Origin: an uncultured Dehalococcoidia bacterium
GTDB lineage: Bacteria > Chloroflexota > Dehalococcoidia > Lucifugimonadales > CATQGZ01
Direction of reading: 5' to 3'
Length of the DNA stretch: 64,000 nucleotides
Assembly (NCBI GenBank): GCA_958295685.1
Contig: OY282365.1
Location: forward strand, 1,178,001-1,242,000
A program made the translations under genes and the position numbers. The stretch's first letter is position 1. Every line of letters starts with the position of its first letter. Shown here piece after piece: positions 16,772 to 25,435 of the stretch. Under the pieces are notes generated by a model. That model had not been told where the DNA came from. It did not search any database and worked only from the letters and a program-made list of their open reading frames with translations.

Positions 16772-17260
16772 TTGAATGAACGAAAGAACATAAGGCTCCT
16801 CCCCGGAGAGCGCATCATCCTGGAAGTGGACCAAGCCGTCCTGACCAGCCAGCGCGTCCTGGCTGGCTGGAAGGGGCCGAGAGGGGGAGAGCCGTCCATC
16901 CAGGCGCCCCTCGACGACATCCTCGAATACGAAAAGCTGAACGGCGGCCGTGAGAGCAGAGCCCAGCTCGGTCTCCAGCTGATCGCCGCTGGACTGGCCC
17001 TCCTCATCGTCAACCTGTTACTGGGCAGCACGGTCGGCATCCCCGAACTGGTGGACGCCATGTTCTTCATCGCCGAAGCGGCCGCCATTATCTACGGCCT
17101 CTACGTCCTGACACTCAGCTTCGTCAACCCCAGGCCCAGAACCGTCATCCTGTTCACCGACGTCGAGGCCAAGAACTTCGCCATCACCTTCCCGGGATGG
17201 GACAACCCCCAGGCCCAGGAGTTCACAGTGCGCTACGACCGGGCGAAGCAGGACCTCTGA
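16772..17260 (+). CDS. Membrane protein with PH-like N-terminal segment
   Basis: 162 aa. The N-terminus LLPGERIILEVDQAVLTSQRVL resembles the opening of bacterial PH (bPH2-type) domains. Two closely spaced hydrophobic helices (about residues 68-88 and 91-116) and a soluble beta-rich tail follow. TTG start 14 nt after the tRNA CCA, so it may be co-transcribed with the tRNA. Function unknown. Confidence 0.65.
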   Translation: MNERKNIRLLPGERIILEVDQAVLTSQRVLAGWKGPRGGEPSIQAPLDDILEYEKLNGGRESRAQLGLQLIAAGLALLIVNLLLGSTVGIPELVDAMFFIAEAAAIIYGLYVLTLSFVNPRPRTVILFTDVEAKNFAITFPGWDNPQAQEFTVRYDRAKQDL

Positions 17261-17317
17261 CCCTCCGGCCGCCTCAACGCCGCGGCCCCTCCCCGAACGG
17301 AGGCCGACGCCTCCACT

Positions 17318-18790
17318 TCACCCCCGGTGACAGCTACGGAGCCGCCGCGGCTTGGACGGGGTACGCACCCAGATCTGAATCGCGCTGAGCGCCAGAGCGC
17401 CCGCGGCGATCCCAGACATCACCATGCAGGCGGTCTGCAGTCCTCCGATGAAGGCCGCCCGGACCATATCGCCCCCGCCCGCCGAAGAGACCGCGTCCAG
17501 GCTCGGCTCGAACCCCTGAGAACTCATGGCGACCGCGACGATGGTAGTGGAAAGAGCGATCCCGGTAACCGTGCCCGTGTTCCGCACCATGTTCAGGAAT
17601 GCCGTTGCCACTCCATACCCCCGCGCGTCGACGGTGCTGAGCACAGCGCTGGCGTTCGGCGAATAGAAGAAGCCCATCCCGAGTCCCAGGCACACCAACG
17701 CCAGGACGATGGTCCAAACCGCGGTGAGCTCGTCCACCCTCGACAGGGATAGGAGGGAGACGCACACCAGCGCCGTCCCAGCCAGCGCGAAGGGCCCCGA
17801 GCCCAGCTTGTCGGACAGACGTCCCGCCACCGGCCCGGACAGGGCGAAGCAGATCGCGGCCGGCACCATGATCAGGCCCGCGCGGCCCGGTTCGTAGCCG
17901 AGCACCCTCTGAAGGTAGAACGGCGTCAGGAAGAAGACCGCAGTCCCAGCCAGGAAGATGAGAAACATCGCAGACACTCCGAAGGAGAAGGACCTGTGAC
18001 TGAACAGGGCCAGGTCGAGCATCGGCGCCGGCGCCCTTCGCTCCCACCAGACGAACACCACGAACATGGCGACGACGGCAGCGACGGCAGACACCACAAC
18101 AGGAGAGCTCCATCCGAGTCTGTGAGCGTTGGACATGACCAACAGAAAGAGCGCGACCATCGTCGCCGCAAGGGCCGCGCCCAGCCAGTCGAATCCACGC
18201 CCCTCCGACCTGTCGGGGCTGTCTCCGTCCATTCCTGCGAGGGACAGGACGACGGCGACGGCCCCGAGCAGCGCCCCGGTGTAGAAGAGGTATCTCCATT
18301 CCAGGGCGCTCACGACCACGCCGCCGTACACCGGCCCCGCGATGGCCCCGAGCCCCACGACGGTCATGTAGGAGCCTATCGCCTTACCACGCTCCTCGGG
18401 TGGAAAGGCCGACGTGACGATGGCCATGGCCGTCGCCTGTCCCATCGCCGCCCCGATGCCCTGCGCCGCCTTGAATCCAATCAGCGCGGGTAGGTTGACG
18501 GAGGAGCCCGCCAGTCCGGCGCTGACGGCGAATATGGCGAACCCCAGCACGTACACGCGCTTTCGACCGAGCATGTCGGCCAGCCGGCCCATCGGCAGCA
18601 GCAACGCCCCAGTCATCAGCATATATGCCAGAGTCACCCATTGGACCGCGGGGATGCTCGCGTCGAAGTAGCCGGCCACCTCGGGCAGGGCGATTCCGAG
18701 AGACGATTGGTCCAGCACGGCGACGAACGTGCCGGAAGAGACGGCGGCAAAAGTCAGCCAGGGCTTCCTCGCCGTCACGCGGGCGTTCAA
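17318..18790 (-). CDS. MFS drug-efflux transporter, DHA2 (14-helix) type
   Basis: 490 aa with about 14 hydrophobic segments. Motif A-like GRLADMLGRKRVYVLG follows helix 2, motif C-like GLGAIAGPVYGGVV lies in helix 5, and a second-half GRLSDKLGSG loop is present. These place it among EmrB/QacA-type proton-driven exporters. Start at ATG 18790. A 60-bp minisatellite lies directly upstream. Substrate unknown. Confidence 0.88.
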   Translation of the reverse strand: MNARVTARKPWLTFAAVSSGTFVAVLDQSSLGIALPEVAGYFDASIPAVQWVTLAYMLMTGALLLPMGRLADMLGRKRVYVLGFAIFAVSAGLAGSSVNLPALIGFKAAQGIGAAMGQATAMAIVTSAFPPEERGKAIGSYMTVVGLGAIAGPVYGGVVVSALEWRYLFYTGALLGAVAVVLSLAGMDGDSPDRSEGRGFDWLGAALAATMVALFLLVMSNAHRLGWSSPVVVSAVAAVVAMFVVFVWWERRAPAPMLDLALFSHRSFSFGVSAMFLIFLAGTAVFFLTPFYLQRVLGYEPGRAGLIMVPAAICFALSGPVAGRLSDKLGSGPFALAGTALVCVSLLSLSRVDELTAVWTIVLALVCLGLGMGFFYSPNASAVLSTVDARGYGVATAFLNMVRNTGTVTGIALSTTIVAVAMSSQGFEPSLDAVSSAGGGDMVRAAFIGGLQTACMVMSGIAAGALALSAIQIWVRTPSKPRRLRSCHRG

Positions 18791-18799
18791 TCGAGGCGC

Positions 18800-19000
18800 C
18801 CCGCGTACGACGCGAGAGAAGAGGACGGCCTGCCATTGCCAGGCCTGTGGGCTCCCCTGCCCGCGTCCGGCACGAGAGGAGCCGACGGACGGCCATTGCT
18901 AGGCCTGTTGGCTCTCCTGTCCGCGTCCGGCGCGAGATGAGCCGACGGACGGCCATTATTATGCCTGTTGGCTCTCCTGTCCGCGTCCGACGCAAGAGGA
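18800..19000. repeat. 60-bp minisatellite (about 3.3 copies)
   Basis: The marker CCATTGCC/GCT/ATT occurs at 18833, 18893 and 18953, an exact 60-bp period. Each unit contains GCCTGTTGGCTCTCCTGTCC and CGCGTCCG. Copies 2 and 3 differ at only a few bases. On the minus strand the unit is open for 20 codons (TRTGEPTGLAMAVRRLLS), but codon use and position (5' flank of the MFS gene) give no good reason to call a protein. Confidence 0.85.
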
Positions 19001-19053
19001 GCGGACTCCCCATGGGTTGACGCGCTCCCTGATTGCCCGCTTGCCGTCCTCAT

Positions 19054-19452
19054 TCAGGACGCCAGGTCGATGATCGGGTGGCCGTGAGGAACCTGGTCAC
19101 CGGCCTTGACGTGCACCGTCTTGACGATCCCGGACCAGTCGGCCCTGAGACTCTGATTCATCTTCATAGACTCCAGCAGACACACCTCGTCGCCGGTAAC
19201 CACCTGATCACCCTCTTTGACGGACACGGAGATGATCGCGCCCGGCATGGGAGAACGAAAGGTCCTGACACCCGGAGGCGGCCCAACGGGAGCCGACGGG
19301 GAGCCGGTCTTCTCCTGCGCGGGTTCATGGCTGTCCCGAACCTCGACGTCGACCGGCTCCCCGTCTACCAGGACCCGGACAGGGCTGCTATCGAGGTCGT
19401 CGATCTCGACGTCGAACCATCTGTCCTCGATCCTGACTCTCAGCCTCGACAT
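19054..19452 (-). CDS. Biotin/lipoyl attachment domain protein (biotin carboxyl carrier-like)
   Basis: 132 aa. A Pro-rich linker (about 50-62) leads to a C-terminal biotinyl domain with FRSPMPGAIISVSV and the biotin-accepting ESMKM (Lys97). This is the carrier of acetyl-/propionyl-CoA- or other biotin-dependent carboxylases; no carboxylase or carboxyltransferase gene is adjacent. The N-terminal 45 residues are unlike standard AccB. ATG 19452 start; it lies between the MFS gene and the CoxL-like gene on the same strand. Confidence 0.85.
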   Translation of the reverse strand: MSRLRVRIEDRWFDVEIDDLDSSPVRVLVDGEPVDVEVRDSHEPAQEKTGSPSAPVGPPPGVRTFRSPMPGAIISVSVKEGDQVVTGDEVCLLESMKMNQSLRADWSGIVKTVHVKAGDQVPHGHPIIDLAS

Positions 19453-19571
19453 GCCCCTCTATGAGAGCCGCGCCGCACGGCGCCCATCCTTCCTATCCCA
19501 CCGAGAGAGAACTTGGACAATCCGGGTTGGCGTATCGAGATGCGCCCGTCCTGCCGCAGCCGTACCTCCGA

Positions 19572-21866
19572 TCATCCCCGTGTGGATTCCCCGTCGGCAC
19601 TCCCTCGAATGGCGGCCAGAAGAGCGCCGGGGGAGATCGGGAGGGTACGCATTCTGACACCCACGGCATCGTGGATCGCGTTGGCGATGGCGGCCAGAGG
19701 AGGCACGATGGACGCCTCGCCCACACCCCGCACGCCGAACGGATGGCCGGGGTTGGGAACCTCGACGACCTCGGCATCGATCATGGGGACGTCGAGGCTG
19801 GTGGGCATCCGGTAGTCGAGAAAGCTGGAGTTCAGCAGCCGCCCATCGCCGCTCATGTAGTACTCCTCATTCAGCGCCCAGCCAATCCCCTGCACCGACC
19901 CTCCCTGTATCTGGCCCTCGACGTAGCCCGGATGTATGGCCGTCCCCGCGTCCTGGAAGGCGGTGTACCTGAGGATGGTCACCTTCCCGGTCTCGGGGTC
20001 CACCTCGACGTCCACTATGCTCGCCGCGTATGAGCCGCCGACGCCCCGGGGGTTGACGTTGGCGCGTCCGGCCACAGGGCCTCCCGTGTCCGTGAGCTGC
20101 GCCGCCAGCTCCTTGAACGTCATACGGAGTTCCGAGTCCGAGATGTGGAAGAGCGCCCCATCCCGGTATTCGACCGAGTCGGGAGAGGTCTCCCATATCA
20201 TCGCCGCACGCTCCACCATCTGGCGCTGGATGTCCGCGGCCGCCTCGCACGCCGCGATCCCGGTCTTGAAGGCGACCCCGCTGCCCCCGGTATTGGACGT
20301 GATGCCGATGGTGTCGGTGTCGGCGACCTGCGGCTTAACGTCCTCGACCGGGATCCCAAGCACCTCGGCCATCTGCTGAGACACGGCAGTCCGCGAGCCG
20401 CCGATGTCCACGGACCCCTCCACCAGCATAACCGTTCCATCCGCCTGGACGCTGGCCACCAGGCTGGACGGCCCGGTGTTGTTGCGCCAGAAGCCCATTG
20501 CGAAGCCGCGGCCGCGATTGGCCCCTTCGAGAGGCGCGGAGTAGTGCTGATGCTTGCTCACCTCCTCCGCCGTCTCGATCATGCCGATGCGCGCGTTGGT
20601 AACCCCGTCCGCGCGCCTGGTGCCTTCGCGCGCGGCGTTCAGGAGCCGCAGCTCCACGGGGTCTATGCCCAGCTCGCCGGCGATCTCGTCCAGGACGGAC
20701 TCCACGGCGAACGCGCCTATCGGCGCGCCGGGAGCGCGGTAGGCGCTCGTCTTGGGCTTGTTGTCGACCACGTCGTAGCCGTCCAGCAGCAGGTTCTCAA
20801 TGTCGTAGGGTGAGAGCATGCACGCGGTGGCGCCTGGGAGCGACGAGCCGGGATACGCGCCCGCCTCGAAGGCCAGATAGCCATGGGCCGCGGTGATGCG
20901 GCCTTCGTTGGTGACGCCCATCTTCATCCGCACCAGGCCGCCGCACGTCGGCCCGGTGGCTTCCAATACCTCCGACCTCGACATGGCCATGGTGACCGGC
21001 GCGCCGCACTTCCTCGACATGATGGCGGCGAGCGGCTCCAGATAGGCCGACAGCTTCCCGCCGAAGCCGCCGCCGATCTCCATCGGAATCACCCTGATCC
21101 TGGAGACCGGGATGCCCAGTATCTTCGATACCGAGTCCCTGATCCCAAAATGGCCCTGGCTACTGCACCAGATCGTGACACCGCCGTCCGGCGTCCACCA
21201 CGCGGTGCCGTTCTGGGGCTCTATGTAACCCTGGTGCACGGTACTGGTGCGGAACTCGCGCTCCACCACCAAGTCCGCCCTCGCGAAACCCTCGTCGACG
21301 TCCCCGAGCTCGAACAGATGCCTGGCCGCGACGTTGGTGCCCACCGCCGGCTCGTCGTCGAACCCCGTCGTGGTGATGTGGTCGTGCAGAATCGGCGCGC
21401 CCGGCGCCATCGCCGACTCCACGTCGGTCACGGCGGGCAGCACGTCGTAGCTCACGTCTATGAGCGACAGGGCCTCCTCCGCGGCGTGAGGACTCGCCGC
21501 CGCGACGGCGGCGATGGCATGGCCCTTGTAGAGCGCCTTGTCCGACGCGAGGACGTTGTCGCGGACGTACTTCAGGCTCGTGTACATGTCCTCACCCACC
21601 TCGGCCAGCGTGTCGGACACCTCGGCCAGATCGGCCGCCGTGGCCACCGCCCGAACGTCCGGATGAGACTCCGCTCTACTCGTGTCGATCGACTTTATGA
21701 CCGCGTGAGCGTGCGGACTGCGCAGCACCTTGCCATACAGCATCCCCTGGAGCCGCACGTCGGCCCCGTACAGAGCCTTGCCGGTAACTTTATCCACGCC
21801 ATCGTGCCTGATCGGACGAGTGCCGACCACCTTGTAGCTCTTACGGGTCTCGGTTGCGGTCGTCAT
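19572..21866 (-). CDS. Xanthine dehydrogenase/aldehyde oxidase-family molybdopterin-binding large subunit
   Basis: 764 aa, the normal length for CoxL/XdhA-type large subunits. N-terminal VGTRPIRHDGVDKVTGKALYGADV; Mo-cofactor loops GGGFGGKLSAYLEPLAA, AYRAPGAPIGAFAVES and NTGGSGVAFKTG; C-terminal GVGEASIVPPLAAIANA with the catalytic Glu. The AYRAPGAP loop lacks the Cys-Ser-Phe-Arg motif of true form I CO dehydrogenase, so it is a hydroxylase of another substrate. The FAD and 2Fe-2S partner subunits are absent from this window. ATG start at 21866. Confidence 0.92.
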   Translation of the reverse strand: MTTATETRKSYKVVGTRPIRHDGVDKVTGKALYGADVRLQGMLYGKVLRSPHAHAVIKSIDTSRAESHPDVRAVATAADLAEVSDTLAEVGEDMYTSLKYVRDNVLASDKALYKGHAIAAVAAASPHAAEEALSLIDVSYDVLPAVTDVESAMAPGAPILHDHITTTGFDDEPAVGTNVAARHLFELGDVDEGFARADLVVEREFRTSTVHQGYIEPQNGTAWWTPDGGVTIWCSSQGHFGIRDSVSKILGIPVSRIRVIPMEIGGGFGGKLSAYLEPLAAIMSRKCGAPVTMAMSRSEVLEATGPTCGGLVRMKMGVTNEGRITAAHGYLAFEAGAYPGSSLPGATACMLSPYDIENLLLDGYDVVDNKPKTSAYRAPGAPIGAFAVESVLDEIAGELGIDPVELRLLNAAREGTRRADGVTNARIGMIETAEEVSKHQHYSAPLEGANRGRGFAMGFWRNNTGPSSLVASVQADGTVMLVEGSVDIGGSRTAVSQQMAEVLGIPVEDVKPQVADTDTIGITSNTGGSGVAFKTGIAACEAAADIQRQMVERAAMIWETSPDSVEYRDGALFHISDSELRMTFKELAAQLTDTGGPVAGRANVNPRGVGGSYAASIVDVEVDPETGKVTILRYTAFQDAGTAIHPGYVEGQIQGGSVQGIGWALNEEYYMSGDGRLLNSSFLDYRMPTSLDVPMIDAEVVEVPNPGHPFGVRGVGEASIVPPLAAIANAIHDAVGVRMRTLPISPGALLAAIRGSADGESTRG

Positions 21867-21936
21867 GCGGCCTCCGTCGGGATGATTTCCTGTGGCAGAA
21901 GAGAATTGCAGCGAAGGGTTATTCTAGCACAGCCGG

Positions 21937-22809
21937 TCAGACGCCCATGCCGAACCGCATCAGCTCCTCGGCGAAGATGACCTCGCCGTCGTAGACCTTG
22001 CTCACGTCCCCGATCCCCTTCTCCATGTCGCCGTGCCTGGCGAGGCCGGGGCCTATGTGCGTCAGCACCAGCTTCTTGACCCCCGCGTCGCGGGCCAGCA
22101 TGGCGGCGTCCACCGTCCCGCATATGCCGGTCAGGCCGTCCTCCTCGCGGTCCATCCGCTCCTGGTCGTCCCAGCACGAAACCAGCATCACGTCGGCGTC
22201 CCTGGCGAGGTCGGCGACGCTATCGCACCGACGGGTGTCGCCGGTGAAGACAATGCTCCCGTCGGCGGTGTCCACCCTGTACGCCAGCGAGTCCAGCCAC
22301 GGCTGGGCGTGGTCTGCGGCGGCCGCGGTGACCTCCCAGCTTCCGCCCTCGCAGACACGGCCGGGCCCGATGTCCTTCGCGGCCACCGACGGAGGCCGCC
22401 GAGGCGGCGTGCCGCCGCGCAGCTCGTACACGCGCTGGCTCCCAGGGTAGTTCACGCGGGCTATCCAGTCATGGGCGAACGCCCCCTCATCCTCGTCGAG
22501 AATGCGGTGAGTGAGCTGCTCCGTGAGCGTCGGGCCGAAGACCTGCAACTCCCTCTCGACCCCGATGCTCTGATCCCAGCGGCAGAGAAGGAAGCACGGG
22601 TAGTCCACGTCGTGGTCGAAGTGGTGGTGGGTGAAGAAGAGGTGGGTGACCTTCGTTGGAAAGAGGCCGGACTTCACCAGTTTGTCGGTGGCGGCCGGGC
22701 CGCAGTCGAACATTATCTGGTCGCCGCCCACCTGCAGGACGTAAGACGTCCCGAACCTGGTCGGCGTGGGCGTGGGAGTACCGGCGCCCAGGATGAATAC
22801 ATTGGCCAT
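21937..22809 (-). CDS. MBL-fold metallo-hydrolase (RNase Z-like superfamily)
   Basis: 290 aa. The zinc motif HxHxDH is H61-H-H63-F-D65-H66, preceded by IMFDCGPAATDKLV. Further ligands are in AAADHAQPW, FTGDTRRCDS and VLTHIGPG. The architecture matches small arylsulfatase/ribonuclease-Z-like hydrolases; no exosite arm for tRNA is evident, so RNase Z is not claimed. ATG 22809 start. Upstream and co-oriented is element B copy 3. Confidence 0.88.
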   Translation of the reverse strand: MANVFILGAGTPTPTPTRFGTSYVLQVGGDQIMFDCGPAATDKLVKSGLFPTKVTHLFFTHHHFDHDVDYPCFLLCRWDQSIGVERELQVFGPTLTEQLTHRILDEDEGAFAHDWIARVNYPGSQRVYELRGGTPPRRPPSVAAKDIGPGRVCEGGSWEVTAAAADHAQPWLDSLAYRVDTADGSIVFTGDTRRCDSVADLARDADVMLVSCWDDQERMDREEDGLTGICGTVDAAMLARDAGVKKLVLTHIGPGLARHGDMEKGIGDVSKVYDGEVIFAEELMRFGMGV

Positions 22810-22887
22810 CTGATCCGCCTCCGCTTGGGATAGGCCCTATTCTACATGCCGTCTACTAAATCTGGGACAGGCTGAGGCTCGGCGGCG

Positions 22888-23160
22888 GCGGGAATTTTTT
22901 GCGAAAGTGTCGCATTTGTGGGTATTTCCGTAGCTGGGAGGGCCGATTTTGGCCGACACTTTGCGACACTCATGCGACACCTATGCGACACTTATGCGAC
23001 ACTTATGCGACACCTATGCGACACTTTGCGACACTTTTGCGACAGGCGCTTGGGGAGTCCTGCGGGCTGGTTGTAGAGATGGCTGGCTGTGTCATGGGCA
23101 TACTCTAGCACAGCGGTTCGGGGTCGTCAAGGGTTGTCTGAATCAGGATTCTCAGGATTG
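22888..23160 (-). mobile_element. Element B, copy 3 (TGTCGCA iteron variant)
   Basis: Minus strand: TTGACG (23130-23125), 17 nt, TAGAGT (23107-23102), 6 nt, ATG 23095 opening a 30-codon frame (MTQPAISTTSPQD...). About nine TGTCGCATAAG-type units at 10-11-bp spacing follow (23046 down to 22961), then the core AGCTACG (plus-strand 22929-22935), one inverted unit GCGACAC, and a T/A tract. The leader DNA is close to copies 1 and 2, yet the iterons carry a consistent A-to-G change (TGTCGC). Co-oriented with and 80 bp upstream of the MBL gene. Confidence 0.85.
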
Positions 23161-23265
23161 GGGACCAAATCCCCCGCCTGATTGGCCGGGCGGCGTGATG
23201 GACGTCAGGCTGTGCCGGACTGATTGTCTGAGTCAGGACTCTCAGGATTGGCGGCGGAGTCTGTC
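23146..23265. repeat. Paired TGTCTGAATCAGGATTCTCAGGATTGG repeat
   Basis: TGTCTGAATCAGGATTCTC begins near 23148 and recurs with two substitutions near 23225, 77 bp apart. The same sequence, inverted, precedes the -35 box of element B copies 1 and 2 (12618 and 55583). It is therefore part of element B's upstream arm, here duplicated between B copy 3 and A copy 2. Confidence 0.7.
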
Positions 23266-23281
23266 CCAGACAACCAAAGCG

Positions 23282-23547
23282 CCTTGACATCGGCGAACCC
23301 ATGTACTACGATTCTCACATGGAAAGGAAACCCATTCGTACTCATGCCGAACCACGTTCACCGAATCATCGCAGGGGCGCCATTTGTGGACGCCCTCACC
23401 CCCGGGACCTGTCCCACAATTGTCCCGGAACTGTACCGGTTCCGTTCCACATCTGTTCCACAAATGCCCCACATTTGTACCACGAATTCGAACCCTCAGC
23501 TACGAGATGGGACAAAATGGAACAGTTTGGGACAGTTTCGGCGAAAA
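23282..23547 (+). mobile_element. Element A, copy 2 (upstream of thrS)
   Basis: TTGACA (23284-23289), 17 nt, TACGAT (23307-23312), 6 nt, ATG 23319. The leader contains the sequence for LMPNHVHRIIAG, but one extra A relative to copy 4 puts it out of frame with the ATG. 11-bp phased units TGTCCCACAAT, TGTCCCGGAAC, TGTTCCACAAA, TGCCCCACATT, TGTACCACGAA follow, then core AGCTACG (23498-23504) and inverted units GGGACA, GGAACA, GGGACA. Ends CGGCGAAAA. Co-oriented with thrS. Confidence 0.85.
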
Positions 23548-23677
23548 TCACAGGCCGACGCCGTCAGACGATGCCGCCCCTGAATCACACGCGCCGCCCA
23601 TCCTCAATACCGGCTTGTGCTATGGTTTACCCATGACACACCCGGACCCCTCTCCACCACGACGAAAGGGAAGACCC

Positions 23678-25423
23678 ATGCCACCTGATCGAGACCCAGG
23701 CCTGGACGAGCTGAGAAAGCGCATCCGCCACTCCGCCGCCCACGTGATGGCCGACGTCGTAACGAGAACGTACCCCGAAGCCAAACTCGCCATCGGACCG
23801 CCCACCGAGGACGGCTTCTACTATGACTTCCTCGTCCCACAGCCATTCAGCGACGACGACCTCGAAACCATCGAGGCCTCGATGAAGGACGTCATCGCGC
23901 GAGACCTCTCGTTCGAGCTTCACACGTACGAGCGGGAAGAGGCCCTCGAACTCAACGCCGACGAGCCTCTGAAGACCGAGATCATCCGGGAGATACCCGA
24001 GGGCGAGCAGATAACCACCTACAGCCACGGCGATTTCGAGGACCTCTGCGCGGGGCCTCACGTCGAGTCCACCGGCAGAATCCCGGCCTTCAAGCTGCTC
24101 AGCGTCGCAGGCGCCTACTGGAGAGGCGACGAGAAGCGCGGCATGCTCCAGAGGATATACGGCACGGCCTTCGAGTCGCGGCAGGCCCTCGACGACCACC
24201 TGAGGCGGCTCGAAGAGGCCCGAAAGCGCGACCACCGCGTCCTCGGACGCAGCCTCGACCTCTTCTCCATTCACGACGAGACGGGACCCGGCCTGATCGT
24301 CTGGCATCCCAGAGGCTCTAGGATCAGGGAGATAATCGAAGACTACTGGAGAGCGCGGCACCGAAAGGCAGGGTACGACCTCGTCTACACCCCCCACGTC
24401 GGACGCGCCGGCCTGTGGGAGACCAGCGGACACCTCGACTTCTACCGCGAGAACATGTATGCCCCCATGGACATGGACGGCCAGGAGTACTACCTGAAGC
24501 CGATGAACTGCCCCTTCCACGTCATGTACTACCAGACCGCCCGGCGCAGCTACCGCGACCTCCCCATGCGGATCGGCGAACTCGGAACGGTCTACAGATA
24601 CGAGCGCGGGGGCGTCGTCCAGGGCCTCCTCAGAGTAAGGGGCATGACTCAGGACGACGCGCACGTCTTCTGCAGGCCCGACCAGGTGAGGGACGAGATA
24701 AACGGCGTGCTCGACCTCACCTTCTCACTCCTGGGAGCGTTCGGGTTCGACGACTACGAGGTGATGCTCGCCACCAAACCGGAGAAGGCCGTCGGCGAAG
24801 ACGAGCGCTGGGACCTCGCCACCGAGTCGCTCCGCTCCACGCTCCAGGAGCGCGGCCTCGATTTCAGCGTGGACGAGGGCGGAGGCGCCTTCTACGGCCC
24901 CAAGATCGACGTCCACGTCAGGGACGCGATAGGCAGGCCCTGGCAGATCACGACCGTCCAGTTCGACTTCAACCTCCCGGAGCGCTTCGACCTCGCCTAC
25001 GTCGGCGAGGACGGAGCCCGGCACACGCCGTACATGGTCCACAGGGCGCTTCTGGGCTCCATGGAGCGCTTCATGGGTGTGCTGATCGAGCACTACGGCG
25101 GCGCCTTCCCCACATGGCTGGCCCCGGTCCAGGCACAGGTCATACCGATCGCCGACAGGCACCACGAGTACGCCGACGGCGTCCGCGCGCGCCTCGAAGC
25201 CGCCGGAATCCGCGCCCACGTGGACGCCCGCAACGAGCGGATGAACGCCAGAATCAGAGACGCCCAGATCCAGAAGACCCCGTACATGCTGATCGTCGGC
25301 GACCGTGAGCTCGAAGCCGATGCCGCCGCCGTACGCCTGCGGTCCGGAGAGAACCTCGGGACCCTGCCTCTCTCCCAGGTCGTCGAGCGGATCAGCCGCG
25401 AAGCGGCGCCCCAGGAGGCCTAG
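23678..25423 (+). CDS. thrS: Threonyl-tRNA synthetase (no TGS domain)
   Basis: 581 aa from ATG 23678. Charges tRNA-Thr. The editing domain is present (HSAAHVMADVV, DFEDLCAGPH) and the class II catalytic core carries zinc ligands Cys (MNCPFHVM), His (TQDDAHVF) and a C-terminal His. Anticodon-binding domain from about residue 480. The N-terminal TGS (N1) domain of long ThrS enzymes is missing. An in-frame ATG at 23633 sits 6 nt after TATGGT and could be a leaderless start adding MTHPDPSPPRRKGRP; I prefer 23678 because AAGGGAAG precedes it. Confidence 0.94.
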   Translation: MPPDRDPGLDELRKRIRHSAAHVMADVVTRTYPEAKLAIGPPTEDGFYYDFLVPQPFSDDDLETIEASMKDVIARDLSFELHTYEREEALELNADEPLKTEIIREIPEGEQITTYSHGDFEDLCAGPHVESTGRIPAFKLLSVAGAYWRGDEKRGMLQRIYGTAFESRQALDDHLRRLEEARKRDHRVLGRSLDLFSIHDETGPGLIVWHPRGSRIREIIEDYWRARHRKAGYDLVYTPHVGRAGLWETSGHLDFYRENMYAPMDMDGQEYYLKPMNCPFHVMYYQTARRSYRDLPMRIGELGTVYRYERGGVVQGLLRVRGMTQDDAHVFCRPDQVRDEINGVLDLTFSLLGAFGFDDYEVMLATKPEKAVGEDERWDLATESLRSTLQERGLDFSVDEGGGAFYGPKIDVHVRDAIGRPWQITTVQFDFNLPERFDLAYVGEDGARHTPYMVHRALLGSMERFMGVLIEHYGGAFPTWLAPVQAQVIPIADRHHEYADGVRARLEAAGIRAHVDARNERMNARIRDAQIQKTPYMLIVGDRELEADAAAVRLRSGENLGTLPLSQVVERISREAAPQEA

Positions 25424-25435
25424 CCCGAACGAACG

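Noticed and set aside
18384..19013. 209-codon minus-strand ORF covering the 60-bp repeats
   Set aside because: It overlaps the MFS coding sequence in another frame; the open frame follows from the 60-bp period being divisible by three.
23282..23633. T-box leader for thrS (and likewise for glyS and tyrS)
   Set aside because: No AGGGTGGNACCGCG element or specifier stem; the upstream DNA is element A, which also precedes non-synthetase genes.
23384..23677. Extending thrS upstream through element A
   Set aside because: The frame is open by chance; codons before 23633 translate the iteron array and no family member has such an N-terminus.
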